DNA of 41,692 nt, from NCBI GenBank assembly GCA_009838975.1, contig VXQO01000024.1, forward strand, positions 1 through 41,692, written 5' to 3'. This document shows, one piece after another, positions 26,189 through 35,524 of the stretch. Below the pieces are notes generated by a model. That model ran no database searches. It had not been told where the DNA came from and saw nothing but the letters and a program-made list of their open reading frames with translations. Made by a program: the position numbers and the translations under genes. The stretch's first letter is position 1. The number at the start of each line of letters is the position of its first letter. This DNA comes from Gemmatimonadota bacterium (GTDB lineage: Bacteria; Gemmatimonadota; Gemmatimonadetes; Longimicrobiales; Gaopeijiaceae).

Positions 26189-28440
26189 TGGCCGCGACCA
26201 TCGTGCGGGGGGGCCGCAGCCTGTGGCGGCCCTTCTGCGCGCTCCTGGAACGCCCCGCCTCCCTGGCCGTCGCGGCTCTGCTCGCCGCGGGAGCCGGGGA
26301 GGCCACGGCCCAGGATGGACCCCGTCTCACGACCGACAACCTCTGGACATTCCGGCAGCTATCGGCACCGGAGTGGTCGCCTGACGGTGGCAGGATCGCC
26401 TTCACGCTGACCGAGGGCGAGACCAATTCCAGCGCGATCTACGTGGTGGATCTCGAAGGCGAGGTCCGCCGGCTCGACCTGCCGGGCGGTGACGTCACGC
26501 GCACGCTTCTGCCCGAGCCCTGGACACCCGACGGCAACACCCTGCTCTACCTGGCGGGGGGTGACATCCAGGCCGCCGATGTGGCCGGGGGCTCGTCGCG
26601 CACCGTAGTGGACTTTGGCGCGACCTCACCCGGCTATACGCCGCAGCAGTACTTCAACGGACCGGACCCGGTGCTGTCCCCCGACGGCAGCCGACTCGCG
26701 TACATCCGCGAGAGCGAACTGTGGGTGCTGGACCTGACGGACGGAGGCGTGCGCCAACTCACCAGTTCCCACGGAGAGGGCTGGCACAACCTCCAGCCGC
26801 GCTGGTCCCCCGACGGCGCGCGGATCCTCTACACGGCCCAGGCGACCGACGAGCAGCGCCGCTTCCGTTACACCGACTTCTCCAGGCTGATCATCGGCGT
26901 GGACTTCACGCTGATCGGCTACGGACGGGTGCGCCTGGGCGTGATCCCGGCCGAAGGAGGTGAAACCACCTGGCTCGGGCCTCCCGATGGCGAACGGTAT
27001 TCACTGCGGGGCGGAAGCCAGGCCCATTGGTCCCCGGACGGCCGTTCGGTCGCCATCAACTGGCTCTCGTTGGACCACACGGCGCGCGAGATCCGCATCG
27101 CCTCGCCCGAAACCGGAGAAGTGCGGACCATTTGGCGGGAGGAGGTGGAGGCGTGGATCTCGCCGTTGGCCATCTGGATCCGCTGGTCGCCCGACTCGCG
27201 ACAGCTCCTGTTCACCTCGGAGCGTGACGACTGGAACCACGTCCATGTCATCGATGCAGACGGTGCCCTCCACGAGCCCGTGCAGCTCACGTCGGGCGAC
27301 TTCACGGTCACCAGCAACCAGGTGTACGACCGCTTCGAGATCACGCCCATGTGGGCGCGAGGCGGCCGTACCATCCTCTTCCCCTCCAACGAAGCCGGGA
27401 CGCCCGAGCGACACCTCTACGAGGTTCCCGTAGAGGGTGGAGAGTGGCGGCGCGTTACGCCCCTGCCAGGCGTCAACCTCTCCTCGACCCCTTCGCCCGA
27501 CGGCTCACGGGTCGCGTACCTCTACAGCAACCTCACCGCGCTCCCCGAGCTGTACGTTCAGGAGATCGATGCAGACCAGCCGCGCCGCCTCACCTCGCTT
27601 GCGATTCCCGAACCGCTGGCGGGCTATCGATTCCGGGAGCCCGAGATCGTGAGGTTCCCCAGCGCCGCCGACGGGGCCGCCGTCACGGCGCGCGTCTACC
27701 GCCCCGACGGGCTCGACCCCGCGCGGAAGTACCCGGCTGTCGTCTTCGTCCACGGCGCGGGATACGCACAGAGCGTGTTCGCAGGGTGGATGCGGCTCGA
27801 CCAGTCCGCGTTCAACCGGTATCTGGCACAGGAAGGGTACGTAGTCCTCGACGTGGACTTCCGCGGAAGCGCCGGCTACGGCCGCAAGTTCCGGATGGAT
27901 GTCTTCGACCGTCTTGGAGACATCGATGTGGCCGATGTTCTGGGCGGCGTCGAGTATCTGCGCGGCTTGGGGTATGTGGACATGGACCGGATCGGGACGT
28001 GGGGGCACAGCTATGGTGGGTTCATGGTCGCCAGCTCGATGCTGCGGTCACCCGAAACCTTCGCGGCAGGCGTGTCCAGCGCCCCCGTGACCGACTGGGA
28101 ACGCTTCTTCTACCTCGCCCCGGGATACAACGAGGAGCACTTCGGCTTTCCGTGGGAAAACCCGGAAGGCACCCGCCGGGGTTCCCCCATCACGTATGCG
28201 GAAAACCTCGTGCGTCCGATGCTGATCCTGAGCGGCATACAGGACACGATGCACCTCGACGCAGCCGCGCTCGTCAACGAACTCCTCGCCCACGGAAGGA
28301 CGACCTTCGAGTGGATCTTCTATCCCGACGAAGCGCATGGAATCCGGGGGCCGCGCGCCCGGTCGGACTACTACCGCCGGATCGCCGAGTACCTCGACCG
28401 CTACCTGAAAGCCGGGCCGACTGCGGCCTCGGATCGCTAG
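26185..28440 (+). CDS. Secreted S9-family prolyl oligopeptidase-like peptidase (first)
   Basis: The 751-residue protein has a signal peptide (about 1-40, ending LAAGAGEATAQ). An N-terminal seven-bladed propeller made of TolB/PD40-type blades (WSPDGGRIAF, WSPDGARILY, WSPDGRSVAI) spans about 45-480, and the alpha/beta-hydrolase domain follows. The triad appears intact: S609 in GHSYGG, D687 in GIQDTM and H718 in DEAHG, spaced as in the DPP-IV/POP family. The enzyme would clip oligopeptides in the periplasm or at the surface; the exact specificity is not visible. The ATG overlaps the SusD stop, with ATGATG giving two adjacent start choices. It is coupled to the SusCD pair. Confidence 0.88.
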   Translation: MMAATIVRGGRSLWRPFCALLERPASLAVAALLAAGAGEATAQDGPRLTTDNLWTFRQLSAPEWSPDGGRIAFTLTEGETNSSAIYVVDLEGEVRRLDLPGGDVTRTLLPEPWTPDGNTLLYLAGGDIQAADVAGGSSRTVVDFGATSPGYTPQQYFNGPDPVLSPDGSRLAYIRESELWVLDLTDGGVRQLTSSHGEGWHNLQPRWSPDGARILYTAQATDEQRRFRYTDFSRLIIGVDFTLIGYGRVRLGVIPAEGGETTWLGPPDGERYSLRGGSQAHWSPDGRSVAINWLSLDHTAREIRIASPETGEVRTIWREEVEAWISPLAIWIRWSPDSRQLLFTSERDDWNHVHVIDADGALHEPVQLTSGDFTVTSNQVYDRFEITPMWARGGRTILFPSNEAGTPERHLYEVPVEGGEWRRVTPLPGVNLSSTPSPDGSRVAYLYSNLTALPELYVQEIDADQPRRLTSLAIPEPLAGYRFREPEIVRFPSAADGAAVTARVYRPDGLDPARKYPAVVFVHGAGYAQSVFAGWMRLDQSAFNRYLAQEGYVVLDVDFRGSAGYGRKFRMDVFDRLGDIDVADVLGGVEYLRGLGYVDMDRIGTWGHSYGGFMVASSMLRSPETFAAGVSSAPVTDWERFFYLAPGYNEEHFGFPWENPEGTRRGSPITYAENLVRPMLILSGIQDTMHLDAAALVNELLAHGRTTFEWIFYPDEAHGIRGPRARSDYYRRIAEYLDRYLKAGPTAASDR

Positions 28441-28447
28441 GAGATCA

Positions 28448-30490
28448 ATGTTGAAGCCCAGAGTACTGCCATTGACCGTCGCGCTGACCGCGCTGACCGC
28501 GGCCGGGCTGAACGCCCAGGAGGCCGACCGAGTCGTGCCCGCGCCCGTGACCGCCGAGGACCTCTTCCGGATCACTGAAGTCGCCGACCTCGCCTTCCAC
28601 CCGAACGGTGAACGACTCACCTTCGCTACCAGCCGCCTCGACCGCGAGGCCAACAGCTACCTGCGGGCACTCTGGGAAGCCGAGGTGGAAACCGGGGAGC
28701 TCCGACAACTCACGCGAGGCGAAGGAGACGGGTCGCCGCAGTGGTCCCCGGACGGGAAGTGGCTCGCTTTCCGCTCTTCGCGGGGTGGGTCGCCACAACT
28801 GTGGCTGCTTCCTGAGGGCATCGGCGAAGCAAGACCGGTCACCGACCTCGAAACGGGCGTGTCGGGCTTTGCCTGGGCACCCGATTCGCGCCGGCTGGCG
28901 GTGGTTTCGGAAGTAACCGAGCCATCGGCAGCTGAACGGTTGCTTGGTGAACGAGTCGAGTCCGAGTCCGGCGACCTGATCGTCGCCGATCGACTGCGCT
29001 ACAGAGCCGGGACCGCCTATCTCGGGTCCTCCTACCCGCACATCCTTGTCCTGTCGATCGATGGCGGCGCTCCCGTGCAGGTTACGGAGGGACCGTACGA
29101 GGACTCGGAGCCCGCCTGGTCGCCCGATGGCGAGCGGATCGCCTTCGTGTCCAACCGGACCGACGAACCGGACTTCAACCGCAACAGCGACATCTGGATC
29201 GTCGACGCTGCGGGCGGCCCGGCGCGGCGTTTCTCGGGCGGGCCTGGCACCGATGCTGCTCCGCGCTGGTCGCCCGACGGCGAGTGGCTCGCCTTCAGGG
29301 GCAACTCCGACCCGCACGACTATGGGTCCCAGCATCAGATCTGGCTGGTCGGCTCGCAGGGCGGCGAGCCCCGGAGCATCACAGAGGCGATCGACCACAC
29401 GCCCTCCGGCTTCGCGTGGATGCCGGGTGGTGACCTCGCGGTCAGGTTCCAGATTCACGGCGAAATCGAGATTCACCGATTGGCTCTGGACGGAACGCAC
29501 CTGCCGATGGTCACCGGGAAGGGCCAGGCGACAGGACTCGCCGTCGCTCGGGACGGTGGGCTGGGATACCTGTGGACCACGCCCACCGGTCCCGCCGAGG
29601 TGTATGCAGCCCCGACCGCCACGGGTGACGCGCGGGATGGTGCCGAGGGCCGCAGGCTGTCCGCGTTCAACGACGAGTGGATCGCGTCCCGTCAGCTATC
29701 CGATACCGAGGGGTTCTGGTACAAGGGGGCCGAAAATTGGGATGTGCAGGGCTGGATCATGAAGCCGGCGGGATTCGCGGCCGACGGCAGCTACCCGATG
29801 GTCCTGGAGATCCACGGCGGGCCGTACGGGATGTACGGTAACGGATTCAGCCTCGAGTTCCAGATCCTGGCTTCGCAGGGATGGGGCGTTCTGTTCACAA
29901 ACCCCCGTGGAAGCACGGGATACGGCCAGAGCTTTGAAGCAGCGGTAACCGGCGACCTCGTCGGCAAGGCATTCGACGACATCATGGCCGGGGTGGACCA
30001 GGCACTCGCCGACCACGACTGGATCGACCCCGCCAGACTGGGGGTGACCGGGGGCAGCTATGGGGGACTGATGACCAACTGGGTTGTCGGCCACACCGAC
30101 CGATTCGCCGTGGCGGTAACCCAGCGGAGCATCTCCAACTGGATCAGCTTCTTCGGCACGGCGGACATCCCTTCCTGGGTCGAACTGGAACTCGACGGAA
30201 CCCCCTGGGAGGTGCCGATGAGGCTGTGGGAGTCGTCGCCCATTGCCTACGCGGACCAGATGACGACGCCCACCCTGGTCCTGCACAGTGAACTCGACTT
30301 CCGCGTGCCGGTGAGCCAGGGCGAGGAGATGTACCGCGCTCTCGTGCGCCAGGGAGTGCCTTCGCTCTTCGTGCGATTCCCCGACGAGGGCCATGGTCTG
30401 CCCGGGTCCGGCCAACCCCTTCACCGCCTCGAGCGATTGCAGTGGATCGTTCGCTGGTTTTCCACCTATCTCGCGCCTGTCAGGAGCTGA
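28448..30490 (+). CDS. Secreted S9-family acylaminoacyl peptidase-like peptidase (second)
   Basis: The 680-residue protein begins with a short signal peptide (VALTALTAAGLNAQ). The propeller region has PD40-like WSPDGKWLAFRSSR and WSPDGERIAFVSNRTD blades to about residue 410. The hydrolase domain carries S537 in GGSYGG, D617 in HSELDFRVP and H649 in DEGHG; this HxELDFRVP arrangement is typical of acylaminoacyl-peptidase-like S9 members. It has AGGAG upstream and begins eight bases after the first S9 gene. It differs enough in length and motif detail from that gene to suggest complementary specificity, not a recent duplication. Confidence 0.9.
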   Translation: MLKPRVLPLTVALTALTAAGLNAQEADRVVPAPVTAEDLFRITEVADLAFHPNGERLTFATSRLDREANSYLRALWEAEVETGELRQLTRGEGDGSPQWSPDGKWLAFRSSRGGSPQLWLLPEGIGEARPVTDLETGVSGFAWAPDSRRLAVVSEVTEPSAAERLLGERVESESGDLIVADRLRYRAGTAYLGSSYPHILVLSIDGGAPVQVTEGPYEDSEPAWSPDGERIAFVSNRTDEPDFNRNSDIWIVDAAGGPARRFSGGPGTDAAPRWSPDGEWLAFRGNSDPHDYGSQHQIWLVGSQGGEPRSITEAIDHTPSGFAWMPGGDLAVRFQIHGEIEIHRLALDGTHLPMVTGKGQATGLAVARDGGLGYLWTTPTGPAEVYAAPTATGDARDGAEGRRLSAFNDEWIASRQLSDTEGFWYKGAENWDVQGWIMKPAGFAADGSYPMVLEIHGGPYGMYGNGFSLEFQILASQGWGVLFTNPRGSTGYGQSFEAAVTGDLVGKAFDDIMAGVDQALADHDWIDPARLGVTGGSYGGLMTNWVVGHTDRFAVAVTQRSISNWISFFGTADIPSWVELELDGTPWEVPMRLWESSPIAYADQMTTPTLVLHSELDFRVPVSQGEEMYRALVRQGVPSLFVRFPDEGHGLPGSGQPLHRLERLQWIVRWFSTYLAPVRS

Positions 30491-30492
30491 TC

Positions 30493-31923
30493 ATGAAGAG
30501 GTCGATCGCCGTCTTGCTCACCGCCACGCCACTCTTCCTCGGCTGCGCGCCCCTGGACACGGGCGGCGATGCGACCGTTCTCACGGGCGGACTGCTCATC
30601 GACGGAACCGGTGCGCCCGCAGTGCCAGACGGCGTCGTGGTGATGCGCGGCGGACGGATCACCGGGGCAGGCGCGGCCGGCACCGTCGATGTACCCGCGG
30701 GCGCCACCATGATCGACGTTACCGGCAAGACGATCATGCCCGGGATGATCGAGGGGAACAGCCACATCATCTTCGACGGGCAGTCCAATCACCCCGCGTA
30801 CTTCGCCGGGCGCTACCGCGACTACTACGAGATCGGGGCGCGCAACCTGAACGCGAGCCTCATGCAGGGGATCACCACTTCTCGGGACACGATGGACCCG
30901 CTCGAGGAGATGATCCGGCTGCGCGAGGATGTCGAGAGCGGACTTATCGCCGGGTCCCGCCTGTTCACCTCGGGCACGATCCTGAACTACCCGGGCGTCT
31001 ACCGGATGTTCGACGATCCGACGGATTCGGTTTTCGAGGGCATACCGGCCGAGGGTGTGGAATACGCGAAGGCGGCGATGGTGCTGCCGGTGCGCGACGG
31101 ACCCCACGGGCGGGAGATCGTCGCTGACTACGCCGAGCGCGGAGCGGACTTCATCAAGGTATCGAGCCACAGCGGACCGGAGAACATTCCCCCCGAGCTG
31201 TCCACCGAGGCCCTGACCGAGATCGTGGAGGAGGCGCACGCACGCGGACTGCGGGTGACGACCCATACCTCGTCAATCCCCAGCATCGTCGCGGTGCTGG
31301 ACGCGGGGGTTGACGCCATGGAACACCCCACCCTCGTCAGCCAGGAGGAAGTAGGACCGCAGGGCGAGTTCTCGGACGAACTGGTGCAGCGCTTCGTCGA
31401 CCAGAACGTCTACTCGGTGTCGCTCATGGTCGTGCGCGAGGTCTACGTGACGTACATGGAGGACCCCAGCCGACTGGAGGATCCTTGGTACATTCGCCAC
31501 GCTCCGGCCGACATGGTGCAGGAGGCCCGTGAATGGGTGGCCAGAGACCTCGCAAGCGACCCCGAGGCACTCGAGAAGCAGCGCGCCGGCTACGACCTGG
31601 GACGGGAGAACCTCGCCAAGCTGATCGCCGCGGGCGCTCCGATCGCGATGGGAACCGACAAGGGTACCCGCCTCAACTTCCACGAGAGCGGGAACCACGT
31701 GCGCGAACTCGAGATCTTCACCGAGCTGGGGATGACGCCAATGGAGGCGATCGTCTCCGCCACGCGCCGGGGAGCGGAGCTGCTCGGGATGGAGGACGAG
31801 TTCGGTACCATCGAAGCCGGGAAGCTCGCCGACGTGATCGTTGTGGACGGCAATCCGCTGGAGGACATCTGGGCGCTGCGGGATGTGGACCTGGTGTTCA
31901 AGGAGGGGGTGAGGTACCGGTAG
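30493..31923 (+). CDS. Amidohydrolase-family lipoprotein with altered HxH motif
   Basis: The 476-residue protein has a lipobox at the end of a short signal peptide (LFLGC, cysteine 18) and belongs to the amidohydrolase superfamily, imidazolonepropionase/prolidase-like branch. Expected metal ligands are K222 (DFIKV), H258 (THTSS), H278 (MEHPT) and D389 (GTDKGT). The first ligand pair, normally HxH, reads N89-S-H91, so one histidine is missing. The C-terminal part (GKLADVIVVDGNPLEDI) is the usual composite-domain end. AGGAG precedes the ATG, and the gene starts two bases after the second S9 stop. It may hydrolyse dipeptides or cyclic amides released by the S9 peptidases. Confidence 0.85.
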   Translation: MKRSIAVLLTATPLFLGCAPLDTGGDATVLTGGLLIDGTGAPAVPDGVVVMRGGRITGAGAAGTVDVPAGATMIDVTGKTIMPGMIEGNSHIIFDGQSNHPAYFAGRYRDYYEIGARNLNASLMQGITTSRDTMDPLEEMIRLREDVESGLIAGSRLFTSGTILNYPGVYRMFDDPTDSVFEGIPAEGVEYAKAAMVLPVRDGPHGREIVADYAERGADFIKVSSHSGPENIPPELSTEALTEIVEEAHARGLRVTTHTSSIPSIVAVLDAGVDAMEHPTLVSQEEVGPQGEFSDELVQRFVDQNVYSVSLMVVREVYVTYMEDPSRLEDPWYIRHAPADMVQEAREWVARDLASDPEALEKQRAGYDLGRENLAKLIAAGAPIAMGTDKGTRLNFHESGNHVRELEIFTELGMTPMEAIVSATRRGAELLGMEDEFGTIEAGKLADVIVVDGNPLEDIWALRDVDLVFKEGVRYR

Positions 31924-32025
31924 GCGTCGGGACAACCGTCGTCGGCTCGCCGATGTCGTAGGGAGAGTGAAGGGCCGGAACCTGCCCGGACACGATCCCC
32001 GCCAACAGCGAACGGAGAGAGAGGC

Positions 32026-33201
32026 ATGAGCGGTTGTTCCCCACGAGCATGGGTGTCGGTACTCGTAGTCATCCTGTGCCAGGCGTGTTCCGAGCGCGGT
32101 GGAAACGGCAATGCCGGTCCGCAGCGGGCGACCCTCGGTCCGCCTGATGCCGTCTTCCCGGAGGATTTCGGCTTTGTCCACACGGTGCGCGAGCTTCCGG
32201 GTGGTCACATCCTGGTCCCGGACCCCCTCGGGAAAGCGCTCTACCGGGTGGACATGGACACCGGAGTGCGCACCGTGGCAGGGACGCTGGGCGGGGGGCC
32301 GGAAGAGTACCAGCAGCCTGACGCCGTTTGGCCATTGCCCGGAGATTCGACGCTGTTCGTGGATCTTGGTAACGGCCGTCTGGTGAGACTGGGGCCGAAC
32401 CTCGAGTACGGACAGGCTCACCCCATTGCACGATTGCAGGGCGACGGCGGCTTCGTGATGGCGCTTCCGGCGGGGGTCGACCGGAGCGGGAACGTCTATG
32501 CCGCCGCTTTGGGCGGCTACCCGCCCGACCCCGAAGGGCGCGGCGCGATCCTGCGAATCGGCCTGGCGTCGGGACGGGTTGACACCGCCGGCAGCTACAA
32601 GCTCGGTGAGGTGGAGGTCGACGAATCGGACAACCGGATCAGCATTTCTCCGATTCCGCTGTCTCCTGCCGATTCATGGGGGGTCTCGGTCGACGGGTCG
32701 GTCGTGGTGGCCCGCTCGCTCGGGTACGGCGTGGACTGGCATGCACCGGACGGCTCCGTGACCCGTGGCGATACCGTCGCATATGAGCCCATCCCCATCA
32801 CGACTGCCGAGAAGGACGAGTACTTCCGCGACAGGCGCCGGCAGGCCGGAGTCGGCATAAGCATGACGTCTTCCGCGAACGGACAAACAAGCGCGACCTT
32901 TTCTCGCTCCGGCTTTTCAGATGAACCGGAGTATGACAACTACAGATGGCCAGATGTAAAGCCCGCTTTACATTCCATGACCATTCGTGTCGATCCGCAT
33001 GGCCGTGCGTGGGTGCGGCGTCATGTGCCCGCGGGCCGTAGCACCGCTTACGACCTCTTTGACCGCCAGGGGAATCTCGTGAGTGCCGTCACGCTGGATG
33101 GAGACCGGCGCGTTGTCGGGTTTGGCCGCGGATCAGTGTACATGGTCTCGTTCGACGAGCTGGACCTGGCGTATCTCGAGAAGTACGCACTCCCGGAGTA
33201 G
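32026..33201 (+). CDS. 6-bladed beta-propeller lipoprotein
   Basis: The 391-residue protein has a lipoprotein signal (VLVVILCQAC, cysteine 21) and propeller blades with FVHTVRELPGGHILVPD and LGKALYRVDMDTG motifs. A strong ribosome site (CGGAGAGAGAGGC) lies just upstream of the ATG. It lies 102 bases after the amidohydrolase gene and may be an independent unit or a weakly linked last gene. An AT-rich, near-perfect ATGTAA-N8-TTACAT box (32954-32973) lies inside the coding sequence at about residues 310-316. No catalytic motif is recognised; such proteins are probably surface binding or sensing modules. Confidence 0.78.
   Translation: MSGCSPRAWVSVLVVILCQACSERGGNGNAGPQRATLGPPDAVFPEDFGFVHTVRELPGGHILVPDPLGKALYRVDMDTGVRTVAGTLGGGPEEYQQPDAVWPLPGDSTLFVDLGNGRLVRLGPNLEYGQAHPIARLQGDGGFVMALPAGVDRSGNVYAAALGGYPPDPEGRGAILRIGLASGRVDTAGSYKLGEVEVDESDNRISISPIPLSPADSWGVSVDGSVVVARSLGYGVDWHAPDGSVTRGDTVAYEPIPITTAEKDEYFRDRRRQAGVGISMTSSANGQTSATFSRSGFSDEPEYDNYRWPDVKPALHSMTIRVDPHGRAWVRRHVPAGRSTAYDLFDRQGNLVSAVTLDGDRRVVGFGRGSVYMVSFDELDLAYLEKYALPE
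32954..32973. repeat. Single ATGTAA-N8-TTACAT box inside a propeller gene (site C)
   Basis: A 20-base inverted repeat with perfect nine-base arms (ATGTAAAGC-CC-GCTTTACAT). It has the same arms and spacing as sites A and B. No convincing second box lies 21 bases away: 32933 begins ATGACA, but the opposite arm does not match. Confidence 0.5.
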
Positions 33202-33207
33202 CGGTTC

Positions 33208-33942
33208 TCATTCCACGGGATCCCGACTCCCCACCAGCTCCGCCACCGTCACCACCCTGCCCCGCTCCGCCCACCGCGCCAAAGTGGCCTCCTCGGCCTC
33301 CAGCCCAAGACCCCAGGTCGCGTCCCGCACGGCCGCCACCTCGTAGCCGCGCTCCTGCAGCCCGTCGACGGCCTGGGTCACGCAGACGTCGCGCGCCACG
33401 CCGATCACCACGAACCGGAGCGGGCGGCCCAGCGCATCGCCCAGCGACCGCACGAACGCATCGGCGCCCGGGTTGCCCTCGAAGACGTTGAAGCGCGTCT
33501 TTTGCACGAACACCGGCCGCCGCTCCGCCACGGCGCGCCGCGCAGCCGCCTCCGCCGCCTCGGTCCCGGCATCGTATGCCAGCACCACCGGGTCGACCGG
33601 GCGGATCCCGGCGATCACCGCCGCGCCCGCGCGCTCGTCGGGGTCGGGCGAGCGCCCCATGCAGTGCGGCGGGTAGGTGCCGCGGGCCGGATCGGGGGCG
33701 ACCGGGTCGATCTCGGCATCCTCGAGGCCGTGCCAGTCGCCCGTGTAGACCATCGCGTCGCAGTGCGCACGCATCCAGGCCGCGGTCTCCTCCAGTGCGG
33801 GAATGATCTGAACGGCGCCGGGATCGGAGTCGTCGAAGAGGTCTCGCACATAGAGCCGGCCTGCCGGGTCCATGAAGTCCGACTGCACGTCGACGATCCA
33901 CCCGACCAGCGCGGGGCGGGTCGCGCTCTCTCCCCCACTCAT
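33208..33942 (-). CDS. pncA: Nicotinamidase (isochorismatase-fold)
   Basis: The 244-residue protein deamidates nicotinamide to nicotinic acid. Catalytic residues are visible: D18 (VDVQSDF), K147 (QKTRFNVF) and C186 (VARDVCVTQA). D69 and H71 (GDWHG) and H93 (PPHCM) would bind the metal, the PncA pattern. It is somewhat longer than the usual 200-215 residues, with a tail after residue 220. The ATG at 33942 overlaps the pncB stop (ATGA), so the two genes are coupled. The isochorismatase family also includes other cysteine hydrolases, but the metal-site pattern and the neighbour pncB make nicotinamidase the best call. Confidence 0.88.
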   Translation of the reverse strand: MSGGESATRPALVGWIVDVQSDFMDPAGRLYVRDLFDDSDPGAVQIIPALEETAAWMRAHCDAMVYTGDWHGLEDAEIDPVAPDPARGTYPPHCMGRSPDPDERAGAAVIAGIRPVDPVVLAYDAGTEAAEAAARRAVAERRPVFVQKTRFNVFEGNPGADAFVRSLGDALGRPLRFVVIGVARDVCVTQAVDGLQERGYEVAAVRDATWGLGLEAEEATLARWAERGRVVTVAELVGSRDPVE

Positions 33943-35027
33943 GTCACCACCTCCAGACGATCGTTCGGCCTGTGCCAGCGGCCCGCCTTCGACAGCGGCT
34001 TCCCCTCGACCCGCACGATGTCGGCGGTGTAGTCGAAGGACCCGCGCATGAGCGACGAGCCCACGCCGTACGAGTCCACCGGCACGCCGGCCTCCTCGAA
34101 GGCGCGGATCTTCCCGGCGCCGAAGCCTCCCGACGCCACGATTCGCACATGTCCGAAGCCAGCCCGGTCGAGGGCGTCGCGGACCTTTTGCACCAGGCGG
34201 GGGTTCACGCCGCGGGGGTCGAAGTCGCCCATCTCGCCCTCCATGGACCGGTCGACCATGGTGCCGGAGGTGTCGAGGCGGACCCCCCACAGCCGCTCGC
34301 CCAACGCGCGTGCCACCGCCAGCGAGGTTCCCACGCTGTCGTTGTCGAAGTCCACGAGCGACACGATGCTCACCTCGTCGGAAAGCTGCGCGGCGAGCGC
34401 CTCCGTCGCGGCCACCGTGTCCCCCCCACAGGCCGCGATCAGGCCGTGCGGAACCGTGCCGACGCCCGACGACCCCCACCACGAAGCCTGCGCATCGGTC
34501 GAGACGCCGATCGCGCCCGCCACGTGCGCCGCCCAGCCGTCGCCGGTCTGGACCATCCAGTGATCGTGGCGCGCGGGGAAGAACATGATCGACTTCGGCC
34601 ACGCGGCCTCCACCACCGCGCGCGTGTTGGTTGCGATGCGGGTGCGGCGCGCGAGCACGCCGGCGTAGAGGGTCTCCAGGTGGACGAAGGCCCCGTACGG
34701 TCCGGTGATGAACATGACCGTCTCCCAGGGCCGGGCGCGGTCGCCGTCGCGCAGGGAGCGCACCTCCAGATCGCCGAAGTCGTAGCCCTCGGTGAGGCAC
34801 AGCTTCAGGATGGCGATGGCCTCGTCGGTGCCGGCCACGACCGCCTTCCGCTTCTGGAAGACCTGCATGGTGACCGGGGGGTTGGTCCCGCCGGCAAGAA
34901 GCTGTTCGCGCGTGCGCACGAAGTATTTGTCGGAGTAGTAGCCGCTTCGCATCTTCTCGACGGGAAGCGCGAAGATGGAGGGGTCCAGGCGCTCGGCGTG
35001 GCGGATGGGATCGGGGGGAGCGGTCAT
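33939..35027 (-). CDS. pncB: Nicotinate phosphoribosyltransferase
   Basis: The 362-residue enzyme joins nicotinic acid to PRPP to give NaMN. Segments typical of the family are SGYYSDKYFVRTREQLL near the N-terminus, RDGDRARPWETVMFITGPYGAFVHLETLYAGVLARRT (substrate loop), FFPARHDHWMVQ and VASGGFGAGKIRAFEEAGVPVDSYGVGSSL in the phosphate-binding barrel. I chose the ATG at 35027, which has GGAG eight bases upstream; the ATG at 35045 would add six residues. The stop overlaps the pncA start. With pncA it forms a two-step nicotinamide salvage unit. Confidence 0.9.
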   Translation of the reverse strand: MTAPPDPIRHAERLDPSIFALPVEKMRSGYYSDKYFVRTREQLLAGGTNPPVTMQVFQKRKAVVAGTDEAIAILKLCLTEGYDFGDLEVRSLRDGDRARPWETVMFITGPYGAFVHLETLYAGVLARRTRIATNTRAVVEAAWPKSIMFFPARHDHWMVQTGDGWAAHVAGAIGVSTDAQASWWGSSGVGTVPHGLIAACGGDTVAATEALAAQLSDEVSIVSLVDFDNDSVGTSLAVARALGERLWGVRLDTSGTMVDRSMEGEMGDFDPRGVNPRLVQKVRDALDRAGFGHVRIVASGGFGAGKIRAFEEAGVPVDSYGVGSSLMRGSFDYTADIVRVEGKPLSKAGRWHRPNDRLEVVT

Positions 35028-35047
35028 CCGGGTATCTCCGTGCATGG

Positions 35048-35524
35048 TCAGGAGCCGAGGCGGTTCAGGTCCAGCGTGCGAGCGAGGTCCTCGATGAGGT
35101 GGACCCGCCCCTCGATGCTGTCCGGCGAGATCACCTGTCCCTGGTAGGTACCCGACACGACCGTACCGAAGAAGACCATGTCGAGGTCGAGCGATACCGC
35201 GGGATAGGTATGGGTACCGCCGGCGTTGCCGGAAAACACCAGCCTCCCGACCCGGATGCTGAAGCTGCCGGTGACGGCCCCGTCGGAAGATTCCTCCAGC
35301 CGAAACGTCCAACTCTCGGCCGTGTCAAAGGAGACACCGGTGCCTGTCCAGTTGCCGGTGACTGTCGGATACTCGGGCTCCGCCGGGCCACCCCAGCAGC
35401 TCGACGACAGCGCAAGGGCAAGAAGCGGCGCCAGGGCACGCTGGCACCGAAGCGTTGGCGAGAAGTCCCGACCGATCGGAAGGCTCCCTTCGTTTGGACA
35501 CCTTGGACAGTACCCATTCGCCAT
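35048..35524 (-). CDS. Small lipoprotein upstream of pncB, unknown function
   Basis: The 158-residue frame contains a lipoprotein-like signal (LAPLLALALSSSC, with the cysteine near residue 43) followed by a mostly beta region with GNWTGTGVSFDTAESWTFRLEE and GAVTGSFSIRVGRLVFSG. This resembles small lipocalin-like or Ig-like lipoproteins. The signal is preceded by about 30 unusual residues (CPRCPNEGS and so on), so the annotated ATG may be too far upstream, but I found no better ATG, GTG or TTG. It ends 20 bases before pncB, so it would be co-transcribed. The function is not recognised. Confidence 0.5.
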   Translation of the reverse strand: MANGYCPRCPNEGSLPIGRDFSPTLRCQRALAPLLALALSSSCWGGPAEPEYPTVTGNWTGTGVSFDTAESWTFRLEESSDGAVTGSFSIRVGRLVFSGNAGGTHTYPAVSLDLDMVFFGTVVSGTYQGQVISPDSIEGRVHLIEDLARTLDLNRLGS

